The notes beneath the pieces are model-generated. The model ran no database searches and was not told the origin of the DNA. It was given only the letters and a program-made list of their open reading frames with translations. Source: Mariniblastus fucicola (GTDB lineage Bacteria > Planctomycetota > Planctomycetia > Pirellulales > Pirellulaceae). Taken from it: 64,000 bases of DNA. The first letter of the stretch is position 1. Each line of letters starts with the position of its first letter. The position numbers and the translations under genes are program-made. Shown here piece by piece: positions 28,587-37,127 of the stretch. Where the stretch lies: NCBI RefSeq assembly GCF_008087665.1, contig NZ_CP042912.1:6076001-6140000 (forward strand), read 5' to 3'.

Positions 28587-29222
28587 CTAAGCCGAGATTT
28601 CTTTTAGCAGGCTGGTGGTTTCTGCCGTCAGACGAACAATCTCGTCAAAGCGACCTTCGGCGATCAGATTCGATTTCGCCAGCCAGCTACCACCACAGGC
28701 GACGACCCAGGGTAGCGAGAGGTAATCCGCAAGGTTGGACATCGAGATGCCGCCAGTGGGCATGAAACGGATCGATTGATAGGGACCGTGGAAAGCCTTC
28801 AGCGTCTTGATCCCGCCCATCGCTTCGGCGGGAAAGAACTTGACTACCTCCAGTTCAAATTCCAGCGCCATCTCCAGATCGGTCGGACTGGAAATACCAG
28901 GGAACACTGGCAGGTCATGATCCTTACACCAGGCTACGGTTTTTGGATTGAAACCAGGGCTCACCACAAACCGGGCTCCGGCGTCGGCAACGGCAGCCGC
29001 CTGTTGGTCACTGTGAACGGTGCCTGCGCCGACGAGAAATTCTGGGCGTTTCGACAGCGCTTCAATCGCTTTGAGTCCGCCGGCGGTCCGCAACGTGATC
29101 TCCGCGCAGGGGATGCCTCCTTCGAGCAACGCATCTGCCAAACGGTTGGCATCGTCCGGATTTTCGATCGCCACAACGGGCACCACTTTGAGTGCTTCGA
29201 TTTCCCCTATAATCCCGTCCAT
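28587..29222 (-). CDS. eda: 2-dehydro-3-deoxy-phosphogluconate aldolase (KDPG/KHG aldolase)
   Basis: The 211-residue product has the KDPG-aldolase motifs: Glu41 and Arg45 in AEITLRT, FLVGAGTV, VSPGFNPKTV, and Lys128 in VVKFFPAE as the Schiff-base lysine. These correspond in order to Glu45, Arg49 and Lys133 of the E. coli enzyme. MPTGGIS is the phosphate-binding loop. It cleaves KDPG to pyruvate and glyceraldehyde-3-phosphate. It is divergent, 60 bases away, from a glycosidase-SDR-flavin oxidoreductase set, supporting a role at the end of uronate or sugar-acid breakdown. No KDG kinase is seen here. Confidence 0.93.
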   Translation of the reverse strand: MDGIIGEIEALKVVPVVAIENPDDANRLADALLEGGIPCAEITLRTAGGLKAIEALSKRPEFLVGAGTVHSDQQAAAVADAGARFVVSPGFNPKTVAWCKDHDLPVFPGISSPTDLEMALEFELEVVKFFPAEAMGGIKTLKAFHGPYQSIRFMPTGGISMSNLADYLSLPWVVACGGSWLAKSNLIAEGRFDEIVRLTAETTSLLKEISA

Positions 29223-29282
29223 TAAATGGCTTACTCCAATGTTTAACAGATTGCACCGGACCCAATCCGGCGGAAACCAGGC

Positions 29283-30635
29283 ATGATACTCGACACTGCG
29301 ATTGAAACAAAAGATTTATTGCCCGCACTGGAGCGGTTCTGGAAAGTCTCTGCTCAAAAAATCGAGCTGATTAACAATGAATACGACGACTCGCAAGGAT
29401 CGCCCGTCTTCACCATCGAAGGCAAGTATTCGACTCGCGGCTGGACTGAATGGACGCAAGGGTTCCAGTATGGATCCGAAATCCTGCAGTTCGATGCAAC
29501 CGGCGATACGTCATTCCTGGAAATGGGAAAACGAAACACCGTCGAAAAGATGGCTCCTCACGTGACGCATTTCGGAGTCCATGATCATGGATTCAACAAC
29601 GTCAGCACGTACGGAAACCTGCTGCGTTTGATGAATGAGGGACGGATTCCCGAAAGCGAATGGGAGCGAAATTTCTACGTGATGGCGTTGCAGGCATCGA
29701 GCGCTGTGCAAGCCAAACGCTGGACTTCTATTCCATCGGGCGGCTATATCTATTCCTTCAACGGGCCGCACTCGTTGTTCGCTGACACGATCCGTTCGCT
29801 GCGGGCCCTCGCCATCGGTCATCAACTTGGCCATTCGATTATGGGGGAGCACGACAGGAAAACAAGCTTGTTGGAACGGTTGGTGCAACACGCAAAGGCA
29901 ACTGCGGAATTCGCAGTTTACTATGGCGAAGGCCGTGACTTTTACGATGTGTGGGGCCGGACGGCTCACGAGAGCATCTTCAACCTCAACGACGGAAACT
30001 ATCGCTGCCCGAACTCGCAGCAGGGCTTCTCGCCGTTCACGACCTGGACGCGCGGCTTGGCGTGGATCATGGTTGGTGCTCCAGAGCAACTGGAGTTTTT
30101 AAAGACTGTTGACGACACCGAACTGGAACCTCTCGGGGGACGCGACACGATCGAAGCGATGTTGCTGAAGATGACCACAGCGACTTGCGACTTCTATATC
30201 GAGAATACGCCGACGGATGGTATTCCGTATTGGGACACAGGAGCATTGAACTCGCATAAGCTTGGCGAAGACGTTTACGAGCGTGAGTCGGAACCGTTCA
30301 ACGATGCCGAACCGGTGGATTCTTCAGCGGCGGCGATTGGCGCGCAGGGGCTGCTTCGATTGGGGCGTTATCTCAACGAGCCCCGGTACACGCAGGCCGG
30401 TCTGACGGTGATGAAGACTCTCCTCAGTGACAAATATCTGAGCCGCGACAAATCGCACCAGGGCCTGATTTTGCATTCGGTATATCATCGGCCCAACGGT
30501 TGGGACCATATTCCGGACGGACAGTCTGTGCCGTGCGGCGAGTCGTGCATGTGGGGTGACTACCACGCTCGGGAAACTGCCCTCTATATTCAACGGCTGG
30601 CAAACGATGAACCGTACTACAAATTTTACCTGTAA
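29283..30635 (+). CDS. Cytoplasmic GH88/GH105-like unsaturated glucuronyl hydrolase-type protein
   Basis: The 450-residue protein has no signal peptide. It shows (alpha/alpha)6-barrel features of the six-hairpin glycosidases: HDHGFNNVSTYGNLLRL, FSPFTTWTRGLAWIMVG, TDGIPYWDTGA and PVDSSAAAIGAQGLLRLGRY, followed by CGESCMWGDYHARETAL. The Asp residues of HDHGF and PYWDTG are candidates for the catalytic and binding acids of GH88-type hydrolases, which hydrate the 4,5-double bond of unsaturated uronic acids. It heads a plus-strand cluster opposite KDPG aldolase, agreeing with use of unsaturated oligouronides left by polysaccharide lyases. The exact substrate is inferred. Confidence 0.78.
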   Translation: MILDTAIETKDLLPALERFWKVSAQKIELINNEYDDSQGSPVFTIEGKYSTRGWTEWTQGFQYGSEILQFDATGDTSFLEMGKRNTVEKMAPHVTHFGVHDHGFNNVSTYGNLLRLMNEGRIPESEWERNFYVMALQASSAVQAKRWTSIPSGGYIYSFNGPHSLFADTIRSLRALAIGHQLGHSIMGEHDRKTSLLERLVQHAKATAEFAVYYGEGRDFYDVWGRTAHESIFNLNDGNYRCPNSQQGFSPFTTWTRGLAWIMVGAPEQLEFLKTVDDTELEPLGGRDTIEAMLLKMTTATCDFYIENTPTDGIPYWDTGALNSHKLGEDVYERESEPFNDAEPVDSSAAAIGAQGLLRLGRYLNEPRYTQAGLTVMKTLLSDKYLSRDKSHQGLILHSVYHRPNGWDHIPDGQSVPCGESCMWGDYHARETALYIQRLANDEPYYKFYL

Positions 30636-30645
30636 GTAGACCGAG

Positions 30646-31422
30646 ATGAGCAAGAGAGTAGCGTTGGTAACCGGCGGTGGACGCGGCATTGGTTTTGGAA
30701 TCTGCGAGAAACTTGCAGCCGAAGGATTTGATCTTGTATTGAGCGGCCGTTCGGATGCATCGAAAGTTTTCGATGCGGTTTCAAAACTCGAAGGCCTGGG
30801 CGCAGAAGTTCTTTACTGTTCTGGCGACGTGTCGTCAGCCGAAGACCGTGCGGCGATGCTGAAAGAGATTGATCGTCGATTCGGACGGCTGGATGTACTG
30901 GTGAATAACGCCGGCGTTGCACCGAAGGAACGAGCCGACATCCTCGAAGCGACCGAAGACAGCTTTGAGTGGATCATGAAAATCAATTTGCAAGGGCCCT
31001 ACTTCCTGACTCAGGCCTGTGCCAACTGGATGGTTGAACAGAAACAGGCCAACGAAAATTTCGAAGGTTGTATCATCAATATCGGCTCCATTTCGGCGAC
31101 GGTTGTTTCCCCAAATCGCGGCGACTACTGTATTTCGAAAGCTGGCATGGGGATGATGAGCTCCCTGTTTGCGGCGCGGCTTGGCGAATTCTCCATTCCG
31201 GTTTTTGAAATCCGCCCTGGCATCATCAAAACCAACATGACTTCCGGCGTTACCGAAAAGTATGACAATCTGATCAACAATACAGAACTGTTGGTCGAAA
31301 AACGCTGGGGCGTGCCAGAAGATATCGGCAAGCTGGCTGCCGCGATGGCACGGGGTGACATGCCTTACGCATCCGGGCAAGTGATTTACGTCGATGGTGG
31401 ACTGACGATGAATCGGTTGTAG
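30646..31422 (+). CDS. Short-chain dehydrogenase/reductase (classical SDR)
   Basis: The 258-residue protein has the classical SDR set: cofactor motif TGGGRGIG at 9-16, NNAG at 87-90, catalytic Ser148 in IINIGSIS, and Tyr161/Lys165 in DYCISKAG. The C-terminus ASGQVIYVDGGLTM is the family tail. It starts 10 bases after the glycosidase stop. In a uronate setting it could reduce or oxidise a deoxy-ketouronate, as KduD or DehR do, but SDR specificity cannot be read from the sequence. Confidence 0.9.
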   Translation: MSKRVALVTGGGRGIGFGICEKLAAEGFDLVLSGRSDASKVFDAVSKLEGLGAEVLYCSGDVSSAEDRAAMLKEIDRRFGRLDVLVNNAGVAPKERADILEATEDSFEWIMKINLQGPYFLTQACANWMVEQKQANENFEGCIINIGSISATVVSPNRGDYCISKAGMGMMSSLFAARLGEFSIPVFEIRPGIIKTNMTSGVTEKYDNLINNTELLVEKRWGVPEDIGKLAAAMARGDMPYASGQVIYVDGGLTMNRL

Positions 31423-31524
31423 TTTGCCCTGCTGGCTGAACCTGTAATCCGGCGACAGCCGTCGATAATCGGTGCTGCAAACCACGCAGTGAAACTTACT
31501 CAACATTCAAACGAAGATTAAACG

Positions 31525-32970
31525 ATGTCGAAATATCCCAAAGTCGTCAAACTTAAGACCGTCGAAGACTTTCGTGCTCGCCTTCAGGAACTGGAGATCG
31601 AGATGCCAGTCGACGACGCGATCCTGACGTCTGAGCAGAATTCACCCTTGGCTGACGCGTTCAAGATTGGCGACTTCGACGTTGGTAATCGTTGGTGCAT
31701 TCATCCGATGGAGGGCTGGGATGCCAATCGCGATGGCACGGCTACAGAGTTAACGGAACGCCGTTGGCGACGATTCGGCGAAAGTGGTGCCAAGCTAATT
31801 TGGGGCGGCGAAGCGATGGCGGTTCAGCCCGACGGTCGCGCGAACGCAAACCAGTTGATGGCGCTCGAGTCCAGCCGGGATTCGATTCGAAGCTTGCGTG
31901 AAACTTTGGAGTCCGCCCATCTTGAGGCCTTCGGCACGACCGATGACCTGCTGGTCGGTGCGCAGTTGACTCACTCCGGGCGCTTTTGCCGTCCCAACAC
32001 GCATGAACTTGAGCCGCGCATCGCGTACCACCATCCGTTGCTGAACGAGAAATACGGAATCGACAGCAACGATGACTCGATCGTCTGGACCGATGAAGAT
32101 CTGGAAAAGCTGATCGACGCGTACGTAGCGTCCGCAAAACTGATGAGCGAAATTGGCTTTCGATTCGTCGACGTCAAAGCCTGTCATGGCTATCTGTTGC
32201 ACGAATTCCTGAGTGCACGGACTCGTCCAGGAAAGTTCGGCGGCGACCTCGAAGGCCGATCCAGGATTCTGACGACCATCATCGAAAGAATTCGTGCCGA
32301 GATCCCGGGCTTGATGGTTTTCGTTCGCCTAAGCGTTTTTGACATCCTGCCGTACAAAACGAGCCAAGAAGTTGGTCAACCGATGGATTCTGAAACGCCG
32401 TACCAATTCGGATTTGGAACATCGGCTGACGATCCGCTTGCCTACGATCTTACCGAGCCACTGAAGTTGCTTGGCATCCTGAAAGAAAAAGGGGTCGCAG
32501 CGGTCAACTTGAGTTGTGGAAGTCCGTACTACAATCCGCACATTCAACGGCCGGCAATTTTCCCGCCTTCCGATGGATACTTGCCACCAGAAGATCCGCT
32601 CGTTGGTGTGGCCAGGCAATTGAAAGTCGTGCACGAATGCAAAACGGCGTTTCCAGATCTTCCTTTCGTCGGATCAGGTTACAGCTACTTGCAGGATTAC
32701 TTGCCGCATGTCGCTCAGGCTGCCGTCCGCGATGGCTGGGTTGATTCCGTTGGACTTGGCCGTATGGTGCTGTCGTTCCCTGACTTGCCGGCGAGCACTC
32801 TTTCCAATGGTGAAATGAAACGCAAGTTGATCTGCCGCACGTTTAGCGACTGCACGACTGCGCCTCGAAACGGAATCGTATCCGGTTGTTATCCGTTGGA
32901 TAAATTCTACAAGGATATGCCCGAAGGAAAGCAATTGGTTGAGCTAAAGAAGGCGGCCAGGAAGGGCTAG
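31525..32970 (+). CDS. NADH:flavin oxidoreductase (Old Yellow Enzyme family)
   Basis: The 481-residue protein is a TIM-barrel FMN reductase. FDVGNRWCIHPMEGWDANRD, RWRRFGESGAKLIWGGEAMA, LVGAQLTHSGRF, VDVKACHGYLLHEFLS and VNLSCGSPYYNPH are the OYE-type barrel motifs; the HG of CHGYLLHEF lies in the usual substrate-binding block. KFGGDLEGRSRILTTIIERI is also typical. These enzymes reduce activated C=C bonds or related groups with NAD(P)H. It follows the SDR gene by about 100 bases and probably belongs to the same unit. The substrate is unknown. Confidence 0.87.
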   Translation: MSKYPKVVKLKTVEDFRARLQELEIEMPVDDAILTSEQNSPLADAFKIGDFDVGNRWCIHPMEGWDANRDGTATELTERRWRRFGESGAKLIWGGEAMAVQPDGRANANQLMALESSRDSIRSLRETLESAHLEAFGTTDDLLVGAQLTHSGRFCRPNTHELEPRIAYHHPLLNEKYGIDSNDDSIVWTDEDLEKLIDAYVASAKLMSEIGFRFVDVKACHGYLLHEFLSARTRPGKFGGDLEGRSRILTTIIERIRAEIPGLMVFVRLSVFDILPYKTSQEVGQPMDSETPYQFGFGTSADDPLAYDLTEPLKLLGILKEKGVAAVNLSCGSPYYNPHIQRPAIFPPSDGYLPPEDPLVGVARQLKVVHECKTAFPDLPFVGSGYSYLQDYLPHVAQAAVRDGWVDSVGLGRMVLSFPDLPASTLSNGEMKRKLICRTFSDCTTAPRNGIVSGCYPLDKFYKDMPEGKQLVELKKAARKG

Positions 32971-33073
32971 CCAGGTTTGAACCTGACGCAAGCAAACATC
33001 TTGCCGAACTCAGTTTCCGAATTCGGCTCCAACCCCAGTCGGTGATCGCAGCCGACAATCGTGACTGAGCACC

Positions 33074-34552
33074 TCACATCTTCCTGTTCGAATCCGGTGC
33101 GACGCCTTTTTTGACGGTCAGACCAAGGTCGCTGATTTTTGAACGCAGGGTACTGCGGGCGATCCCCAACAGTTCGCTCGCTTGTGCCTGATTGCCGTCG
33201 ACTTCATTCAACACTGCGGGCAGCAAAATTCGGTCAACTTCGTTGTGCAGGTGATAGTAGATCTCGGGCTGGCTCTTCTCAAGTAGCTCAGCAACGCAAC
33301 TGCGAATGCTTTCGAGATCAAGCGTCCCGGTTGAATCGGAATCGGGCTCCTGCACCAACTCAGGCATCGAAACGCAACTCGCCGGCAGCGAATTGGCGAC
33401 CAGAATGTCACCGACGTTTCGAACAAGCGCATACTTGATTGCACTCTGAAGCTCACGCACGTTGCCGGGCCAGGAATGCTGGGCGATTCTGTCCATCGTT
33501 TCGGTTGAAATCGAGCTGACGTTTTTGCCAAGCTCCCGATTGCCGAGCCGGACAAAGTGCTCCACAAGGTGCCTCAGATCATCACGTCGATCCCGAAGCG
33601 CGGGCAACTCGATCAGGAAAACTCGCAGACGGTAGAACAGGTCTTCACGAAAGTCTCCTGCTTTGACATGCGCTTCGAGGTCCCGATTGGTCGCGGCAAT
33701 AACCCGAACATCGACCTGGATCGTTTCGTTGCTACCGACCCGTTCAAACGTTCCGTTTTGCAACAGCCGCAGAATTTTCGACTGAGTTGCAGGCGTCATG
33801 TCGCCGATTTCGTCCAGAAAGATTGTCCCACCGTTGACCTGCTCGAACTTGCCGATCCTTCGTTTATCAGCCCCGGTGAACGATCCTTTTTCATGACCGA
33901 AGAGTTCACTTTCGAGAAGCGACTCTGGCAAAGCGGCGCAGTTGATCGCCAGAAAAGGCCCTTGGCTGCGGTGGCTGTGCTGAAAAATCGCCCGCGCCAC
34001 CATCTCCTTTCCTGTTCCACTCTCCCCCAGGATTAACACGTTGACGTCCTGGCCGGCAACTTGCCCGATCGCTTTGTAAACCTCCTGCATCGACTCCGAA
34101 CGACCGACGATCAAATCGGCTGTGTTTTCACTGTCCGGTTCCGCAATATTGTCATCGTCCAGACTGAACACGGCCGGAACGCGACTCATGTGGCTGGTTT
34201 CGAGAGCACGATCGACGGTCGTCAAAAGCCTTTCAAACTCGACCGGTTTCAACAGATACTCAAACGCACCGCGTTTGGTTGCTTTAATCGCAGTTTCCGT
34301 TGTGGAAAAAGCAGTGATGATAATGACCGGCAGCCTCGCATCGATTCGATGAATTGCGTCGAACGTTTCCAGACCGGACATGTCGGGTAAACGCAAATCA
34401 AGAATTACCGCATCCGGTTTCTGCTTGCGGACCGCGGCGATTCCACGTTCAGCAGTCGCCGCGGTGATGACTTCGAGTGTGTCGGTTTGAAGACTCTTCT
34501 TGAGCGAGTACAGCAAATTGGGTTCATCATCAATGATCAGAAGTTTTGGCAC
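33074..34552 (-). CDS. Sigma-54-dependent response regulator, NtrC family
   Basis: A receiver domain (residues 1-120; phospho-acceptor Asp52 in VILDLRLPDMSG) is followed by an AAA+ domain with Walker A GESGTGKE, the sigma-54 contact loop GSFTGA and FLDEIGDM as Walker B. A Fis-type HTH ends the protein (NQAQASELLGIARSTLRSKI). When phosphorylated it should drive open-complex formation by sigma-54 RNA polymerase. Its start overlaps the end of the histidine kinase by 16 bases, so the pair is coupled. A -24/-12 candidate lies in the divergent gap on the far side of the kinase gene. Confidence 0.95.
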   Translation of the reverse strand: MPKLLIIDDEPNLLYSLKKSLQTDTLEVITAATAERGIAAVRKQKPDAVILDLRLPDMSGLETFDAIHRIDARLPVIIITAFSTTETAIKATKRGAFEYLLKPVEFERLLTTVDRALETSHMSRVPAVFSLDDDNIAEPDSENTADLIVGRSESMQEVYKAIGQVAGQDVNVLILGESGTGKEMVARAIFQHSHRSQGPFLAINCAALPESLLESELFGHEKGSFTGADKRRIGKFEQVNGGTIFLDEIGDMTPATQSKILRLLQNGTFERVGSNETIQVDVRVIAATNRDLEAHVKAGDFREDLFYRLRVFLIELPALRDRRDDLRHLVEHFVRLGNRELGKNVSSISTETMDRIAQHSWPGNVRELQSAIKYALVRNVGDILVANSLPASCVSMPELVQEPDSDSTGTLDLESIRSCVAELLEKSQPEIYYHLHNEVDRILLPAVLNEVDGNQAQASELLGIARSTLRSKISDLGLTVKKGVAPDSNRKM

Positions 34553-36072
34553 GTCTCATTCCCTTTCGTCAAATCGACAGAATCATCGGCAACCGGCGGC
34601 AGCTTTACGGTAAAGACGGCTCCTCCATCATCGCCGTTTACACCGATCAGTTCTCCTCCGTGATCTTCGATGATCCGCTTGGAGATCGGTAGCCCCAGCC
34701 CGAGCCCCAAATCCTTGGTGCTGAAGAACGGCTCGAAAATCCGGTTTCTCTCAAGCGGCAATCCGCAACCGTTGTCGGTCACCGTTAGTTGAAAGCATTT
34801 CTTCGTATCGGCCTTTCCATCGTTCTCGGAGCCAGGGTCGCAAAGCTCTATCGCGACCTTGCCACCGTTGGGTACCGCGTCAAATGCGTTGAGCAACAGG
34901 TTCAGCAGCACCTGTCTAATTTGAGTCTCGTCACCCGAAGTCGCCAGGGACTCGGTCGGCATTTGGCAGTCGATAGTGATGTCGCGCGATTCAGCGCGGC
35001 TGGTCACCAACGCGACCGTTTGCCGAATAATTGAGGTCAGTTCCAGTCGCTTGAATTCCAACTTTCCGGGCCGGGAGAAGTCCAGAAACTTTTGCAACAG
35101 TCCGGACATCCGCGTGATCTCTTCGTCGAGAACTGCCAGGTCGTCCGCATTCAAAATCGCCTGATCCTTGCTGCGTCTGGCAGATTGCACCAGAGTCCGC
35201 ATGCACATCAAGGGGTTGCGGAGTTCGTGAGCCAAGCCCGCGCCAAGTTTTCCAACGGCCGCCAGTTGATCAGCTCGAATCACTTCGTGATGCCTTTCAT
35301 GAAGTTGATCCACAACCGTTCCAACTCGACTGGAGACAACCTCAAGCACCGATTGCAAGTCCTGTTCGCTCGGATCTGCGGCGACGCTCACCGGACCGAC
35401 GACAGCTTCCAACTTTCCCGCAACGTCACGTATTGGCACCGACAACTGAAACATTGTCCGGTTGATCGCGCGAGCCACGCTATAGCCGGCCTGCAGTCCG
35501 AAGATCGCGCCACACGTTCCCAGCAAGGCGATACCGATGGCCAGATTTCTTGCCATCGATTGATTCAGCTGATCAGTTTGCTCAAGCTCCTGCTCGTTGA
35601 GGTCAAGATAGCGATGCGCTGCAACGAGAACCTGTTTGGACAGCGTTTCATCTTCCAGTCGTTCTACGGCTTCCGCTGAAAATTGAGCGTTGGGGTCATC
35701 AACCAACTGATGCAGTTGCACGAAATATTCGTCCAGGCCACGCTTGATGTCACCGACCAACCTTTGCTCTTTTCCAGATCGGGACAACTCGGTCGCTTGC
35801 TCAAGCCATCGGTTGGCGTCCTTCTGATTGCGCAGCGCCTGAGAAAGATGAATGCGGTTCTCTGTTAGCAGATAGCGGTCCAGTTCATACCGCATCTCCC
35901 GAACAATCATTTCCAACTCTTCGGCAGCTCGAATGCTGGCCACGTTTACATTCAGAATGCGGGAGTTCTGCTGCTGGAGGTGGAGCACGTACCAGGCACT
36001 CGACAGCCCGAGACTCAGCAGCAGAAGTCCGAAAACTACCGGCAGGAACGCTCGTCTACTTGGTAGCTTCAT
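34537..36072 (-). CDS. Membrane sensor histidine kinase (partner of the sigma-54 regulator)
   Basis: Two membrane segments (VVFGLLLLSLGLSSAWYVL and LAIGIALLGTCGAIFGLQAG) flank a periplasmic helical sensor region of about 140 residues, CHASE3-like in length. The HisKA motif is AHELRNPLMCMRTL with His282. The ATPase boxes are LLNLLLNAFDAVPNGG (N), TVTDNGCGLP (G1) and GLGLGLPISKRI (G2). It should phosphorylate the response regulator whose coding region overlaps its 3' end. The signal is unknown; the divergent stress protein and Na+/H+ antiporter genes suggest ion, pH or energy stress. Confidence 0.93.
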   Translation of the reverse strand: MKLPSRRAFLPVVFGLLLLSLGLSSAWYVLHLQQQNSRILNVNVASIRAAEELEMIVREMRYELDRYLLTENRIHLSQALRNQKDANRWLEQATELSRSGKEQRLVGDIKRGLDEYFVQLHQLVDDPNAQFSAEAVERLEDETLSKQVLVAAHRYLDLNEQELEQTDQLNQSMARNLAIGIALLGTCGAIFGLQAGYSVARAINRTMFQLSVPIRDVAGKLEAVVGPVSVAADPSEQDLQSVLEVVSSRVGTVVDQLHERHHEVIRADQLAAVGKLGAGLAHELRNPLMCMRTLVQSARRSKDQAILNADDLAVLDEEITRMSGLLQKFLDFSRPGKLEFKRLELTSIIRQTVALVTSRAESRDITIDCQMPTESLATSGDETQIRQVLLNLLLNAFDAVPNGGKVAIELCDPGSENDGKADTKKCFQLTVTDNGCGLPLERNRIFEPFFSTKDLGLGLGLPISKRIIEDHGGELIGVNGDDGGAVFTVKLPPVADDSVDLTKGNETCQNF

Positions 36073-36592
36073 CGGTCGATTTCCTGTTGAGTCGGAAGTT
36101 CCTCTTGTGGATCAAAATCAGTCACGGTGAGAGAATTTCGCCACCTTGCCGCCTTTAACCATTTCAGATTTGTTGCTGCCAGCATTCAGGGGCGACATCA
36201 ATGACAAATGATTTCCACCACCACCGGAGTTGGCAAGACCCGTGCCCTATTCACCGACGTCCGGGACTTTCATTGGCACATCGATTGCTTTCTATGTTGT
36301 GCGTTTTCTGATTCGCAAATGTGAAACCGGAATCATGACGCTGACGAACTCCATCGCAGCAAAACCAATCCACGCGATTATGAATAATCAGGAAAACAAT
36401 ACAACGGACTCGACGCGCTCATCGCGGATTGTTTCCGGACGTGTCGTGGGCGCGGTTAATAGCCTGGCAGTTGGACGAATCGAATTTTAACAGTGGACAC
36501 GATTCCCATTCTGAGAGAACCGCAACTGGCAGTTGCTTTGAGAATTAACAGGACGACGAAAGCTACTAAACGATGTAAGCAGGAGACAAACG
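36073..36592. other. Divergent intergenic region with a sigma-54 promoter candidate
   Basis: This 520-base gap has no convincing gene. It holds the -24/-12 candidate at 36230-36245, which faces the stress-protein and antiporter genes. A frame at 36230-36490 begins inside that promoter and lacks a recognisable product. Confidence 0.45.
36230..36245 (+). promoter_or_regulatory. Candidate sigma-54 (-24/-12) promoter upstream of the stress-protein/antiporter genes
   Basis: TTGGCAAGACCCGTGC matches TTGGCACG-N4-TTGC with the invariant GG and GC exactly 10 bases apart. It points toward the universal stress protein gene at 36593, in the gap opposite a sigma-54 two-component system. The transcript leader would be about 340 bases. 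Confidence 0.5.
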
Positions 36593-37105
36593 ATGGTTGC
36601 CAAAACGAAACGCGGCACGATTGTTGTGCCGTGGAACTTTACGGAATCTTGCAGACAAGCGTTGGACTTTTCACTTGATCTGACTGCTGAGCCTTCTTTG
36701 GTTCGAGTCGTTCATATTGAAAGCCCGAGGTCGGTTCCCCGCATGAATTTTGATCCGGATTGCACCGAGAGCACCGAAATGAAGGGGCTCCAGGAGAAAT
36801 TTCGCGACCAGCTACCTGACGAGGAACCCTATTGCGACATACAGTTATATGTTGCCTATGGTCCGACTGCCAGCGAGATCGCTGCGTTCGCTCACCGATG
36901 TCGAGCAGGATTGATTGTCCTGGGCCACGGAGACAAACCGAGCCTGACTCGACTGATCATCGGCAGCCTTGCATCACGAATCGTAAAATTCGCCCGATGC
37001 CCCGTCCTTGTCCTCAAAGGTGAACTCGACGAAGGTAATCCATTGGCGGTTGGAAGGTTCGCGTGCCGAGGGAATAATTTACGGGCAGCTCCATCGTCCG
37101 AATAA
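36593..37105 (+). CDS. Universal stress protein (UspA family)
   Basis: AGGAG lies 7 bases before the ATG. The 170-residue product has the USP fold: a first beta strand with GTIVVPWNFTESCRQALDFS, then ASEIAAFAHRCRAGLIVLGHGD followed by the nucleotide-loop region TRLIIGSLASRIVKFARCPV, which matches the G-x2-G-x9-G-S/T pattern only approximately. USPs often bind ATP and modulate ion transporters. The antiporter gene follows 22 bases later, so the two are probably one operon and the USP may regulate the antiporter. Confidence 0.9.
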   Translation: MVAKTKRGTIVVPWNFTESCRQALDFSLDLTAEPSLVRVVHIESPRSVPRMNFDPDCTESTEMKGLQEKFRDQLPDEEPYCDIQLYVAYGPTASEIAAFAHRCRAGLIVLGHGDKPSLTRLIIGSLASRIVKFARCPVLVLKGELDEGNPLAVGRFACRGNNLRAAPSSE

Positions 37106-37127
37106 ACGGCTTTGCCGAACTTGATTG

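Noticed and set aside
36230-36490. Frame of 86 codons before the stress-protein gene
   Set aside because: Its start lies inside the sigma-54 promoter candidate and the product resembles nothing; a shorter version from 36335 remains possible but unsupported.
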